Numbered from the stretch's first letter, positions 1 to 8,871 are shown. The stretch: 64,000 nt of DNA from Bin5 sp965116395 (GCA_965116395.1 OZ220684.1:4774001-4838000); one strand, 5' to 3'. Made by a program: numbers and translations. Notes: generated by a model not told the origin, from the sequence alone.

Positions 1-519
1 CGCCACCTTGGCTACGACCGGAAAACTCTCCACTTTAATATACTGGACCCACTCGCATTCCTGTGCCAACCGTTTAGCCAGCCCAGGCGCTATCGGCGAA
101 GTCGCCACATCCTGAATGAATATCGGCAAGGGAACTGCATCCGAAATCGCACGGTAATACGCCACTGTCTCATCCTGTCCCGCAGGAAAAAACGACGGAG
201 GCAGCACCATCAACGAATCCGCGCCGTTCTCATGTGCCATCCGGCTGTAATGTACCGCCAGGTCCGTCCCATTGGCCCCCGTATTGATCACAACCGGTAC
301 CCGCCCGCCCACCTGGTCGACAACAATACGGGTCATTCGAGCCCGCTCTGCCTCCGTCAGCTTGTAGACTTCGCTGCCCAACGCCACGCCCAACCCATGC
401 ACCCCCGCATCCAAATTAAAATCTATCAACCGCCGCAGGCTCTCCTCGTCGATCTGCGAATCTTCGTCAAAGGGCGTCACCAGGATCGGATACACGCCCT
501 CCATTTTGCTGGTCGCCAT
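1..519 (-). CDS. Dihydrodipicolinate synthase family aldolase (partial, 3' end off window)
   Basis: Reading the minus strand from an ATG at 519 gives a (beta/alpha)8 Schiff-base aldolase N-terminus. The opening GVYPILVTPFDEDSQID, the stretch GLGVALGSEVYKLTEAER and the turn VPVVINTGANGTD are typical of the DapA/NanA/KDG-aldolase family. A purine-rich AGGAG lies just upstream of the ATG. About 173 residues are visible; the catalytic Lys lies near or beyond the edge, so the substrate (pyruvate with an aldehyde or sugar acid) cannot be assigned. In these genomes such genes are usually catabolic paralogues rather than lysine biosynthesis; that is inference. Confidence 0.85.
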   Translation of the reverse strand, partial: MATSKMEGVYPILVTPFDEDSQIDEESLRRLIDFNLDAGVHGLGVALGSEVYKLTEAERARMTRIVVDQVGGRVPVVINTGANGTDLAVHYSRMAHENGADSLMVLPPSFFPAGQDETVAYYRAISDAVPLPIFIQDVATSPIAPGLAKRLAQECEWVQYIKVESFPVVAKVA

Positions 520-790
520 CAGTTCTCCTCTCGAAAACGCAATCAGATGTATTAGCCGCGTAACTGCTGCCAGAATCTTGCCGTCAGTCCAGAAGAAAAG
601 CAAGCCCGGCATTGGCACGGTTGAATCCTCTCCATAACTCACCGCATCCTACCCACCCTGGCACCGGAAAAGCATCCTCCAATTGGCCGTCATCCGGCAC
701 TGCGCAACCCTGACAACCTCTGATAACCTTGCAGTTCTTGACACAGAAATCGGCCCTGATATCCAGGTACGGTCCCCTCGAAGAACGCTA
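520..790. other. Intergenic spacer without recognised gene
   Basis: Divergent spacer between the aldolase and the ThuA-like gene. No coding region of convincing composition and no clear repeat was seen. The only recognisable signal is the promoter at its right end. Confidence 0.5.
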
Positions 791-819
791 TTGAATCTCT
801 CTCGCCCCTATGCTATGAT
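791..819 (+). promoter_or_regulatory. Sigma-70-like promoter for ThuA-like gene
   Basis: TTGAAT (791-796) and TATGAT (814-819) are separated by 17 bp, four and five matches to the respective consensus hexamers. They lie about 95 bp upstream of the ThuA-like start. Confidence 0.5.
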
Positions 820-914
820 TCCAATGCCACTTATCCAGACCACTCCGGACAGTGGCTCCAACTACCCAAACACAGTACAGCCACCGCCCGGCAAGTAAAC
901 CGAAAGGCAGACAA

Positions 915-1571
915 ATGACGAACGTCCTCGTACTCTCCGGATCCAACCACGGTTTCGCCGCCAGCGCAGAAGTCATCGCTGGATTCCTTGGCAGCGACCC
1001 GGGCATCCACGTAACGACAACCGAAGACAAAGGCATTTTCACATCGTCCAACCTGGCCGACTACGATGCATGTGTACTCGGCTCCGGCTTCACCCGCTCC
1101 GAACGACACGAAGACGGCACCGCCACCTACCACGCCGAACTGACTGCCGAACAGGAAGAGGGACTATTTGGATTTGTCGCCGGCGGCAAGGGTTTCGTCG
1201 GCATCCATGGCACCGGCTGGTGGATCGGCGGCAAGGCTGCCAACCTTCTCGGCGGTCACGCCAACTGGCATCCACCGGGCCTGACTTTCACCGTTAACGT
1301 CAACGACAACGCCCACCCGGTCATGCAGGGAATCGACGATTTCGAAGTAGAAGATGAAATCTACATGTCCGCCTGGGACCCCGCCATTCACGTCCTGGCC
1401 AGTGCAGACTGGTCCGACAAAGCGCATCCCATGGCCTGGGTAAAGCCCTATGGCGGCGGTCGGGTGTTCTACACTACGCTGGGCCACACCTCCGAGACGT
1501 TCCAGCGACCGGCAGTCCAGCAAATGATGCGGCAAGGTGCCCTCTGGGCCGCCAACGGAGCCGCCGCCTGA
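915..1571 (+). CDS. ThuA-like (trehalose-utilisation / glutamine-amidotransferase-like fold) protein
   Basis: 218-residue protein with the ThuA/class-I-amidotransferase-like fold: opening VLVLSGSNHGF, core GFVAGGKGFVGIHGTGWW, then HPVMQGIDDF and EIYMSAWDP, ending GRVFYTTLGHTSETF. These are hallmarks of the ThuA family found beside sugar catabolism genes in Chloroflexi, Planctomycetes and Bacteroidetes. The biochemical role is not established for the family. The ATG at 915 is chosen because AAAGG precedes it by 7 bases; an upstream in-frame ATG at 852 would add an arginine/glutamine-rich tail atypical of the family. The stop overlaps the likely start of the following MFS gene, suggesting translational coupling. 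Confidence 0.85.
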   Translation: MTNVLVLSGSNHGFAASAEVIAGFLGSDPGIHVTTTEDKGIFTSSNLADYDACVLGSGFTRSERHEDGTATYHAELTAEQEEGLFGFVAGGKGFVGIHGTGWWIGGKAANLLGGHANWHPPGLTFTVNVNDNAHPVMQGIDDFEVEDEIYMSAWDPAIHVLASADWSDKAHPMAWVKPYGGGRVFYTTLGHTSETFQRPAVQQMMRQGALWAANGAAA

Positions 1572-2803
1572 CGCACGCACAGGACAGCAGCGCCGGCCTG
1601 TTCGCGCCCCTGGCTCAGCCGACCTACCGCCGCCTCCTGCTCAGCAGCGTTCTCTGGTGGCAGACCTATTCGATCTGGGTCATCGTGGCCGGCGTCGTAG
1701 TCCTGGATATGACCGACTCAGCCCTCGCCGTGGCCCTGCTCACCTTCTGGCGCCGGGCCGCTCAGCTTGTATTCGGCGGCTTCGCCGGCTTTATCGGCGA
1801 CCGGCTGGGCCGGCGAAACACGCTTACCCTGAGTCAGTTCGTTATCTTCGGCGCCTGCCTGGCACTCTTCCTCCTTTTCGCAGAGAACAGGCTGTCCGCT
1901 TGGCAGATCACTCTCGCCGCATTCGTCATCGGCGCCGCCTGGACAATCGACGCACCCGCGCGCTCCGCGCTTGTGCCCGACCTGCTTGGCGGCAGGCTAA
2001 CCGCCGACGCCATGCTGTTGGAGAGCTTCACCCACAGCATTATCCTTGGCGCCGGCGGCTACCTCGCAGGCTGGTTGCTCGAATACTTCGGACCCTCAGC
2101 CGGCCTTAGCGCGCTCATCGCCTTGACCGGCCTAAATCTGACCCTGCTTGTCTGGCTGGGACGGGAGCATGTGCCGCAGACCAATCCGGTGGCCGAAGGC
2201 GGCGTATGGCAGTCAATCGGAGAAGGCATAGCCTATGTCCGCAGCAATCGCCAAATGCTGGTTGTCGTGCTCGTGTCCGCTCTCATTAACATAATGGTAT
2301 TTCCGGCCCTGAGTCTTTTGCCAGTCTTCGCCCGCGATGTCTTCGATAGAAGTGCCATCGGCCTGGGCATGTTGAATGGAAGCTTCGGCCTTGGCAGCTT
2401 CATCGGCCTGTTCCTGACCCACCGCCTACGTCGCCGTCTCTCCTTCTACTGGATCTTCGCCGCCGGATCCCTGCTCCAATGTCTTGCCTGGGCTGTCTTT
2501 GCGCTCTCGCCGCTCTTCAATTTGGCCTGCCTACTGCTATTCCTTGCCGGCGTAGGCCAAGCAAGTTTCTATACCATGCGCAACGTCATTCTGCTTACCA
2601 CAGCCAGCAACGAGATGCGCGGCCGCGCCATGAGCACCGTAGCCCTGAGCCAGGGAGCCGGCCTGCCCGGAGAGCTGGTGTCTGGCTCGCTGGCCGAATC
2701 CGTCGGCCCCCGTCTCACAGTATCAGTGCAAGGATTCCTGGCCGCCTTTGCAGCGCTCGCCATCATCCTGCGAGGAAAGAACAGCCACAGATCAAAATCC
2801 TGA
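1568..2803 (+). CDS. Major facilitator superfamily permease
   Basis: Multi-pass MFS transporter with about 12 hydrophobic segments and the loop-2/3 signature GDRLGRR after TM2. The C-terminal half repeats the pattern (LLPVFARDVF, then GLGMLNGSFGLGSFIG). It resembles the enterobactin-exporter/MFS_3 branch, so efflux is more likely than uptake. The first obvious start (GTG 1685) would cut away TM1, yet the same frame upstream encodes family-like sequence (GLFAPLAQPTYRRLLL then VLWWQTYSIWV). The frame is open back through the end of the ThuA gene with no ATG, GTG or TTG. I place the start at CTG 1568, a 4-base overlap with the preceding stop; this exact start is uncertain. Confidence 0.8.
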   Translation: MTHAQDSSAGLFAPLAQPTYRRLLLSSVLWWQTYSIWVIVAGVVVLDMTDSALAVALLTFWRRAAQLVFGGFAGFIGDRLGRRNTLTLSQFVIFGACLALFLLFAENRLSAWQITLAAFVIGAAWTIDAPARSALVPDLLGGRLTADAMLLESFTHSIILGAGGYLAGWLLEYFGPSAGLSALIALTGLNLTLLVWLGREHVPQTNPVAEGGVWQSIGEGIAYVRSNRQMLVVVLVSALINIMVFPALSLLPVFARDVFDRSAIGLGMLNGSFGLGSFIGLFLTHRLRRRLSFYWIFAAGSLLQCLAWAVFALSPLFNLACLLLFLAGVGQASFYTMRNVILLTTASNEMRGRAMSTVALSQGAGLPGELVSGSLAESVGPRLTVSVQGFLAAFAALAIILRGKNSHRSKS

Positions 2804-2870
2804 CAGATAACCACAATTTGACCTGCCCAGAAAAAACGGCCCTCCACGACCGCAGGAAGGAAAAGAAGTG

Positions 2871-3076
2871 TTCTTCGTGGCCCTTCGTAGAAAAATGGTG
2901 TTGCCGTTGCCGTTCTCCGTGGCCCTCCGTGGAAAAGGATGTTGACGTTGCAGTTCTTCGCGGCCCTTCGTGGCCCTTCGTGGCCCTTCGTGGATAAAGA
3001 TGTTGACGTTGCCGTTCTCCGTGGCCCTCCGTGGAAGAAAGGTGTTGCAGTTGCCGTTCTCCGTGCCGCTCCGTGG
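2871..3076. repeat. CCTTCGTGG-type dispersed repeat array, copy 1
   Basis: Imperfect tandem array built from cttcgtggccc / cctccgtgg cores alternating with gttgacgttgc or gttgcagttgc connectors. A perfect mini-tandem of cccttcgtgg occurs around 2965-2995. It fills most of the gap between the MFS permease and the next gene. The same units, in the same orientation, recur at 10.6-11.0, 15.7-16.0 and 17.66-17.75 kb. Open frames across it are low-complexity and are not credible genes. Confidence 0.9.
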
Positions 3077-3186
3077 CTTTCTGAAGGTATTCACCTCTAA
3101 CCACTGCAGATCAGAACCCAGCCCCCAATCTCCAGCAAGTTCCAACCAAAGCCGAACCTAAAATCCCAACCAGAAGGACCACCCAA

Positions 3187-4944
3187 ATGACAACCACACT
3201 CGACATCAAAACACCAATGCCCCCGCCGCACTGGGCCCTCCTCCAAAGAAGACTCCTCCGCGAGCAGGCTGAAGGCTGCCGCGCCTTCTTCGACCACTAC
3301 TTCGACGACCGCGGCTACCTCCTCTGCGTCCCCCGCTGGGGCGGCGACGACGGACCCGACGACGCCGCCGAAAACATCCTAAACTGGACCATGCTCCACG
3401 CCCTCGGCGCCGACGACGACATCCTCGACCTCTACAAACTGGGCTGGGAGGGTCACCTCCTGCAGTACACCGAAGCCAAAACAGTCGAAGTGCCCATGGC
3501 CCGCGACGGCATGTACTTCAAAGAATTCCCAGTCATGTTCGACTGGTTCCACAACGCCGAAGGCTTCTCCGCCTTCTTCCTCCAGGGCCTCTCCGACCCC
3601 GACGACCCTGACTTCCAACGCCGCTGCCGCCGTTTCGCCGGTTTCTACATGGACGAAGACCCCATTGCCAAAAACTATGACCCCGAACACAAGCTGATCC
3701 GCAGCATGTTCAATGGCAGCCGGGGCCCCCTCCTCCGCAAGGCCACCGGTCTCGACTGGGCCGGCGACCCCATCGAAATCGAAGGAAGATTCCGCCTCGG
3801 TCACGGCGAGCGCAACTACGACGAGATGGTGGCCCACTTCAAGGACTACAACGACGTTGTCGGCGACCACCCCATCAACATGGCCGCCACCATCCTGCCG
3901 CTAAACGCATTCATGCTCGGTCACGAAGACAAGTACCGCCAGTGGGTCATCGACTATGTCGACCAGTGGGTCGAGCGTACAGAGCAGAACGGCGGCATCA
4001 TCCCCACCAACGTCGGCCTCGACAACGTCATCGGCAGCGAATGCGGCGGCCGCTGGTACGGCGGCGTCTACGGCTGGGGCTTCACCGTCACCGTGCCCCA
4101 GACCGGTGAGCTAGCCCACCGTACCTACTTCCACACCCGAGCCATCCACGGCTTCGGCAACGCCATGATACTCACCGGCGATCAACGCTACGCCGATTCC
4201 TGGCGCGGCGTCATCGACCACGTCAACAGCAACGCCCGCGAAATCGACGGCCAGCTGATGTATCCGGATGCCTATGGTGACTACTTTGGCGAGGAAGACT
4301 GGTACGCATTCAAGCCCGAGCCCTTCACATCCGGCGCGCTCGAAGTCTATTTCTGGTCCATGAACCCCGACCACCGCGACCTCCTCGCCGGCGACCCCTG
4401 GATTCAGTATCTCGAAGGTACTAACCCCCACTTTCCCGAGCAGGCGTTCCTTGCCGACTTCGACGAGCTCAGACACAATCTCGAAGTCATGCGAGCCGAC
4501 ACCGCCACCCCCGACACTCGCCTTTCCGACGACATGAACCACATCAACCCGGCCGTCACCGAAAACCTGACCAAGCTCATGCTCGGTGGACTGCCCACAG
4601 GCCGAACCGGCGGCCCCCTCCACTGCCGCCTGCGCTACTTCGACCCCGACCAGAGAAGGGCCGGCGTCCCCGCCGACGTGGCCGCACTGGTAGAAAAAAT
4701 GACCGCCGACTCCGTGACCGTAACCCTTGTCAATACCAGCCAAGTATCCTCCCGCCGCGTCACCGTCCAGGGCGGCGCCTACGCCGAGCACCAATTCGGC
4801 TCGGTCACCGTCAGCGGGCAGACCGATGATGTTTCGGGCGACGCATTCGAAGTCAACATCGCCCCCGGCTGCGGCGCCACCATCGAAATCGCAACCGACC
4901 GCTACGCAAACACACCCACCCTCGCCTTCCCTTGGCGCAGATAA
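3187..4944 (+). CDS. Uncharacterised 585-aa protein, possible alpha/alpha-barrel
   Basis: Long soluble protein with no signal peptide and very strong C-ending codon bias, so clearly coding. The first ~480 residues are helical and aromatic-rich, with recurring W/Y/D/G turns (CGGRWYGGVYGWGF, then HTRAIHGFGNAMILTGD) reminiscent of six-hairpin glycosidase or lyase (alpha/alpha)6 barrels. The last ~90 residues (VTVTLVNTSQVSSRRVTVQ) look like a beta-sandwich such as caps these enzymes. I do not recognise a catalytic motif, so the activity is unassigned; a glycoside hydrolase or polysaccharide-lyase-like role is only inference. The start ATG follows the purine stretch agaaggaccacccaa. Confidence 0.7.
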   Translation: MTTTLDIKTPMPPPHWALLQRRLLREQAEGCRAFFDHYFDDRGYLLCVPRWGGDDGPDDAAENILNWTMLHALGADDDILDLYKLGWEGHLLQYTEAKTVEVPMARDGMYFKEFPVMFDWFHNAEGFSAFFLQGLSDPDDPDFQRRCRRFAGFYMDEDPIAKNYDPEHKLIRSMFNGSRGPLLRKATGLDWAGDPIEIEGRFRLGHGERNYDEMVAHFKDYNDVVGDHPINMAATILPLNAFMLGHEDKYRQWVIDYVDQWVERTEQNGGIIPTNVGLDNVIGSECGGRWYGGVYGWGFTVTVPQTGELAHRTYFHTRAIHGFGNAMILTGDQRYADSWRGVIDHVNSNAREIDGQLMYPDAYGDYFGEEDWYAFKPEPFTSGALEVYFWSMNPDHRDLLAGDPWIQYLEGTNPHFPEQAFLADFDELRHNLEVMRADTATPDTRLSDDMNHINPAVTENLTKLMLGGLPTGRTGGPLHCRLRYFDPDQRRAGVPADVAALVEKMTADSVTVTLVNTSQVSSRRVTVQGGAYAEHQFGSVTVSGQTDDVSGDAFEVNIAPGCGATIEIATDRYANTPTLAFPWRR

Positions 4945-4957
4945 AGAAACGCAACCC

Positions 4958-5302
4958 GTAGGGGCACCCCTTGTGGGTGCCCAGTTCCCCCCAACTCTCA
5001 CTTCCCAACCGTAGGGGCACCCCTTGCGGGTGCCCAGTTTCCCCCAACTCTCACTTCCCAACCGTAGGGGCACCCCTTGTGGGTGCCCAGTTCCCCCCAA
5101 CTCTCAGTTCCCCAACCGTAGGGGCACCCCTTGTGGGTGCCCGATACCCCCAACTCTCAGTTCCCCACCCGTACGGCCACCCCTCGTGACTGCCCAGTTC
5201 CCCCCAACTCTCACTTCCCAACCGTAGGGGCACCCCTTGTGGGTGCCCGATACCCCCCAACTCTCAGTTCCCCACCCGTACGGCCACCCCTCGTGACTGC
5301 CC
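4958..5302. repeat. Array of seven REP-type hairpin units, period 53-54 bp
   Basis: Unit starts are 4958, 5011, 5064, 5118, 5171, 5224 and 5278. Five units read GTAGGGGCACCCCTTGTGGG plus tgccc (one has a C for the T in the loop) and form a perfect 8-bp stem GGGCACCC/GGGTGCCC with a 5-base loop. Units 5 and 7 are a diverged type (GTACGGCCACCCCTCGTGAC plus tgccc) with a broken stem. The spacers (agttccccccaactctcac or close variants) are themselves near-identical. The array lies immediately 3' of the RAYT transposase, as expected for REP/BIME elements mobilised by such enzymes. Confidence 0.9.
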
Positions 5303-5349
5303 CGTTTCCCTCGCATTCCACTCTCTACCAAAAACGTACCGACTCCCAC

Positions 5350-5934
5350 TTATTCCCCCTCCCAAGGGCTATCCCAACGACCAGCACCCCCCAAACTCCC
5401 GCTCGGATTCTCCCCATCAGACTCCCAATTCACAGCGTTATTCGCAATATACTCCTCGATCAAACTTAACTCCCGTTCATTCCTCACGACGCGCTCAAAA
5501 TAATTTCTCTGCCACAACCGCCTATCGTACGGCCGCCAACCCTTCTCCCGAACACCGATACCGTACTCCAATGTAGTCACAGACTTGAACGCACCAACAA
5601 CCTCGCCTAACATTGGACCACCCCTTGCCATTCCTTCCCCCGTTGCATCCGCAACTGCCAATGGTTCCCGAATGAAAATAACGCCGTGTACATGTTTGGG
5701 CATCACAACAAACCCGTCCAATTCGACAACAGGAAACCTATCGACCAACGCCTCCCAAATCAGCCGCACCATTCTCCCTGCGTCACTCAGAACCATCTCC
5801 TCGTCAACCACACTTCCAAATAGACACAACCTGCCCTGCACAACAATCGTAACGAAATACGCGCCACCACGCGTATAATCGTACCCGCGCGCCCGAATAG
5901 ACCTGCGCCGATGAATATCCGGATTGTAGTCCAA
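5350..5934 (-). CDS. REP-associated tyrosine transposase (RAYT, IS200/Y1-like)
   Basis: 194-residue Y1_Tnp-superfamily protein. N-terminal ARGYDYTRGGAYFVTIVV leads the fold, the HUH-type metal motif appears as MPKHVHGVIF (His-x-His), and the catalytic-Tyr helix is LWQRNYFERVVRNERE followed by YIANNAVNW, the classic RAYT C-terminus. The start is a TTG at 5934 with AAGGGG about nine bases upstream; an ATG at 5943 is followed at once by TGA. It is flanked 3' by the hairpin array at 4958-5302 and 5' by a degenerate half-unit, so it is the likely enzyme that spread these hairpins. All recognised catalytic features are present, so it may be functional. Confidence 0.93.
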   Translation of the reverse strand: MDYNPDIHRRRSIRARGYDYTRGGAYFVTIVVQGRLCLFGSVVDEEMVLSDAGRMVRLIWEALVDRFPVVELDGFVVMPKHVHGVIFIREPLAVADATGEGMARGGPMLGEVVGAFKSVTTLEYGIGVREKGWRPYDRRLWQRNYFERVVRNERELSLIEEYIANNAVNWESDGENPSGSLGGAGRWDSPWEGE

Positions 5935-5948
5935 AATTCACATCCCCT

Positions 5949-5972
5949 TACGGGCGTCACTCGTGCATCCCC
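5949..5972. repeat. Degenerate REP-like unit upstream of RAYT
   Basis: TACGGGCGTCACTCGTGCAT plus cccc resembles the diverged unit TACGGCCACCCCTCGTGACT, with outer GGG/CCC and inner CAC/GTG pairing. It sits just 5' of the transposase start, so the gene is bracketed by related sequences. Confidence 0.4.
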
Positions 5973-6051
5973 TTTAGCCGTAACTATCTGCCCGGCCACT
6001 TCTCGTCAGCCAAAATGAGACTAACAACTGACTTCCAGAAACTACAACCCT

Positions 6052-7005
6052 TCACCTCACACCCGCCGCCAACCCCGACAACCGCTCAAACATAACGTCA
6101 TCGATCTCCACGTGCAGCACATGCGATATCACCTGCGACCAGCCATGCACAAAATACGCCCAACCATCCGCAACAGTCAGCCCGCGGCTGCGCATCTGCC
6201 GCTCCGCCTGCCGCATAAAATCCAATTCACCGCGATAATTAAGCTCCCAGGCAACACCGTCCCGCGGGAAAAGAGCGCTGTCTGTCAAAGGTGAACCAGG
6301 CGTGTCCTTCCCCATCCCCGTCGCGTTGACCACTACGCTGCCCGGCGGCAACTCCGCCATTATCTCGTCATTGCGCGCCCCCGCATTGTTCTGAATGAAG
6401 GCAAACTGAATCTCCCGTCCCCCGTCGACACCGGTCCGCTCCACCATCTCTTTCAGTCTCGCCAGCCGTGGAGCCGATCGGTTGACCACCACAATTCGCC
6501 CTGGACGATCCGTCGACTTGGTCTTCTGCATCAGATGCAGAACTAGCGCGACCGCAGACCCTCCTGCACCCAGCATCAGCAGTTCCCCTCCTGTGCGGCC
6601 GAAGTAATCCTCGCCAAGAATGGCATCCATACTCAACCCGCCCGCAACCGGGTCCGTCGCCCGTCCGATAAGCTTGCCCCCGTCTTTGGCGATGCTCGAC
6701 ACCTCCTGCGTCGCCCTCGCAAAGGGCCCTAAATCGTCAAACAGATCCCCCGCCGCCGCCAGCAGGTCGATTTTATGCGTTGTGACAAGCGCGCCCAGCG
6801 CCAGCGGCTCCGCCTTGATTGCCGATACCACTTGTCGATAACGCGCAGGTGCCGCATGAATCTCCATATCGATTCCTGCCAGCGTCACCTCCTCGCTGCC
6901 CAAAGCCTCCATCCACAGGGGAAAAACACGCCGCGAGGAAGATTGACCTGTTGTCACACCAATAAAATAAAATGTTGGCCCTTCCGGGTTCACAAGGCTT
7001 GACAT
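6052..7005 (-). CDS. Shikimate/quinate dehydrogenase-like oxidoreductase
   Basis: 317-residue AroE-fold protein. The N-terminal substrate domain carries LGALVTTHKID, whose Lys78 sits at the catalytic-Lys position, and GRATDPVAGG with the conserved Asp. The Rossmann domain shows LMLGAGGSAVAL (about 144-155) and VVVNRS as the cofactor-specificity loop, and the C-terminal region carries VVNATGMGKDTPGSP. The ATG at 7005 is preferred because GAAGGTG lies four bases upstream; a longer reading would start at a TTG without a site. It is not beside other aro genes and its N-terminus differs from housekeeping AroE (GVTTGQSSS), so a catabolic quinate/shikimate-like or aminoshikimate-like substrate is plausible. 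Confidence 0.8.
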   Translation of the reverse strand: MSSLVNPEGPTFYFIGVTTGQSSSRRVFPLWMEALGSEEVTLAGIDMEIHAAPARYRQVVSAIKAEPLALGALVTTHKIDLLAAAGDLFDDLGPFARATQEVSSIAKDGGKLIGRATDPVAGGLSMDAILGEDYFGRTGGELLMLGAGGSAVALVLHLMQKTKSTDRPGRIVVVNRSAPRLARLKEMVERTGVDGGREIQFAFIQNNAGARNDEIMAELPPGSVVVNATGMGKDTPGSPLTDSALFPRDGVAWELNYRGELDFMRQAERQMRSRGLTVADGWAYFVHGWSQVISHVLHVEIDDVMFERLSGLAAGVR

Positions 7006-7189
7006 TTTCACCTTCACTATGCTTGACTTGAGATTCACATTCCAATCGGCGGCAAGATCAGCAACCGCCGTCAGCAAGTTCGAACTCGTATTCGGCGTCC
7101 CGTATTCCAGACGAAATACCTGAGAGAAGCAAACACGAAACGCCGTCTACCTGTCTTTTCAGTCCAACGCATGGCGAGCGCGCCAATCC

Positions 7190-8122
7190 ATGAACGCACC
7201 GGGCCCTACCAATAACAGACCCGTCGACATCTGGCAGCAAGCCAACGAAGACCGCTTGCGCCGCAACGCCCAACAATGGGCCCAAAGCCGCGACACAACT
7301 CTATTTACCGAAGAGTGGGAAGGCTACTATGTCGCGGTAACCCGCGAGGGCTCGCGCCTGATTCTCTGGATGTTGGACGCTGATACCGCCAATACCGACT
7401 GGATCCAAAGTGCGATGGACCTGGCAGAGCCGCTGCGCCTGCAAAGTTCCTACACCCAGGCAATGGTTCTGTCACTGCTTTGGCAGCCGCTTCCACAGAA
7501 ACTGTTTCTTAGCGGGCTGGGTGGCGGTTGCCTTGCCACCACGCTCCACCATCACCTGATTTGGGCCGACTTCGTCTGCGTCGAGATTTCCACACCCATC
7601 GCGACCGCGGCATCCCGATTTTTCGGCTTCCAGGAGGATGAACGGATGTCTCTCGTCGTCAGTGACGTCCGCGATTTCCTCGAGCAGGACAGTTCAGAAT
7701 ACGACATCATGTATCTCGACGTCTTCTGCGATCACGGCGTTACGCCGAGCCACGCCACCGAAATGGATTTCCTCGCCCTGTGTCGCGCCCGTATCCGCGC
7801 AAGAGGTCTGCTGGCAATGAACCTCGGGAACCACGACCCTGCCTTCATGAAGGTCGTGAACGCCCTCCATGACCTGTTCCAAACTGTTTACACCTGCCGC
7901 GGCCGCGGCAGCACCTCAGTGCTCTTTGCCACCGACCAACCGCCGCGCCCCCACGCCCAGTTGATGAAAAGGGCCGAGATGCTTAGAAAGCGCCACGACT
8001 TTCTCTTCGCCCTGCCACCATGGATTGCCCGCTTGACGCAGTTACAGCCTCCCGCCCCCGATCATTCCAAGGATCCGATGCCGCCTTCTGCAGATGAGCA
8101 CAGTGGGGCATCTAAAGAGTGA
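7190..8122 (+). CDS. Spermidine-synthase-like SAM-dependent methyltransferase
   Basis: 310-residue class-I Rossmann methyltransferase of the SpeE-like type: GLGGGCLATTL glycine loop (about 110-120), VCVEIS acidic strand, VVSDVRDFLE and YDIMYLDVF. The Asp-Ser-Ser-Asp pair that polyamine synthases use is replaced by DVFCDHG, so aminopropyl transfer is unlikely and the substrate is unknown. The C-terminal ~40 residues are a proline-rich tail. The stop overlaps the GTG of the following FkbM gene by four bases (GTGA), so the two methyltransferases are probably translated together. Confidence 0.75.
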   Translation: MNAPGPTNNRPVDIWQQANEDRLRRNAQQWAQSRDTTLFTEEWEGYYVAVTREGSRLILWMLDADTANTDWIQSAMDLAEPLRLQSSYTQAMVLSLLWQPLPQKLFLSGLGGGCLATTLHHHLIWADFVCVEISTPIATAASRFFGFQEDERMSLVVSDVRDFLEQDSSEYDIMYLDVFCDHGVTPSHATEMDFLALCRARIRARGLLAMNLGNHDPAFMKVVNALHDLFQTVYTCRGRGSTSVLFATDQPPRPHAQLMKRAEMLRKRHDFLFALPPWIARLTQLQPPAPDHSKDPMPPSADEHSGASKE

Positions 8123-8871
8123 GACCGGTTGCCATATTCTGGAGCCTCTGGGGGATTGCGCGCTCACTTCTTATCTACTACTGCAAACCCGGCCGCGCCC
8201 GCCGAGACCGCCAATTCTATGGCCAATTCATCGGCCGCGGCGCTCTCGTCTTTGACATCGGCGCCCACGTCGGCAACCGAGTTGGCGTCTTTCTGCAAAT
8301 GGGGGCAACCTGTGTTGCCGTTGAACCGCAACCATCCTTTGCAGCAATCCTGCAGACGCTCTATCGACGCCATCCCGCCTTCAACCTCGTGGAGACCGCC
8401 CTCGGCAGCGCACCGGGAACCACTGCCCTCCACATCAGCCGTCGCACTCCTACCGTTTCCACCACCTCTTCCGAATGGAAGGACCAGGTCGGGCGCTCAC
8501 CCTCCTTTGCCGGCGTCTCCTGGGATGAATCCGTATCTACCCAGGTCGAGACCCTGGATTCACTCATCAAACGCTTCGGTCCCCCCAACCTGTGCAAGAT
8601 CGACGTCGAAGGATCGGAGCTGACAGTCTTACAGGGCCTGAGCAGGCCACTTCCCCTGCTCTCCTTCGAGTACATTCCAGCAGTCGCCTCCGTCGCAGTT
8701 GCCTGCGTTGCCCGCCTGGAAAGCCTCGGCGCCTACGAATACAACTGGAGCCGCGGCGAACTGCAGCGATTGCAAGAGCAAAGCTGGCTCTCTCCCGCCG
8801 AAATGACCGCTCAACTAATTGTATTGGACGCCAACGAACCCAGCGGAGACGTTTACGCGCGGCTGACCTGA
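8119..8871 (+). CDS. FkbM family methyltransferase
   Basis: 250 residues. The FkbM methyltransferase domain begins with LVFDIGAHVGNRVGVF (SAM loop) and VAVEPQPSF, and ends with the family signature LCKIDVEGSELTVLQGL and LLSFEY. FkbM enzymes O-methylate sugars or hydroxyl groups on polyketides, glycans and lipids; here the acceptor is unknown. The N-terminus has a short hydrophobic stretch (VAIFWSLWGIARSLLIYY) that may be membrane-associated. GTG start overlaps the previous stop. Its 3' end overlaps the convergent hydratase gene by 19 bp. Confidence 0.85.
   Translation: MRPVAIFWSLWGIARSLLIYYCKPGRARRDRQFYGQFIGRGALVFDIGAHVGNRVGVFLQMGATCVAVEPQPSFAAILQTLYRRHPAFNLVETALGSAPGTTALHISRRTPTVSTTSSEWKDQVGRSPSFAGVSWDESVSTQVETLDSLIKRFGPPNLCKIDVEGSELTVLQGLSRPLPLLSFEYIPAVASVAVACVARLESLGAYEYNWSRGELQRLQEQSWLSPAEMTAQLIVLDANEPSGDVYARLT

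Noticed and set aside
2763..3145. Protein-coding frames across the CCTTCGTGG arrays (also at 10.66-11.05 and 15.70-16.11 kb)
   Set aside because: Open in several frames on both strands only because the repeats lack stops; the predicted proteins are low-complexity repeats.
4111..5100. 329-aa antisense frame over the 585-aa gene and the hairpin array
   Set aside because: It is antisense to a strongly biased gene and runs into the repeat array; composition reflects C-ending codons of the sense strand.
4958..5302. CRISPR array
   Set aside because: Period and unit length look CRISPR-like, but the spacers are nearly identical to each other and there are no cas genes; the hairpin units next to a RAYT fit REP elements.
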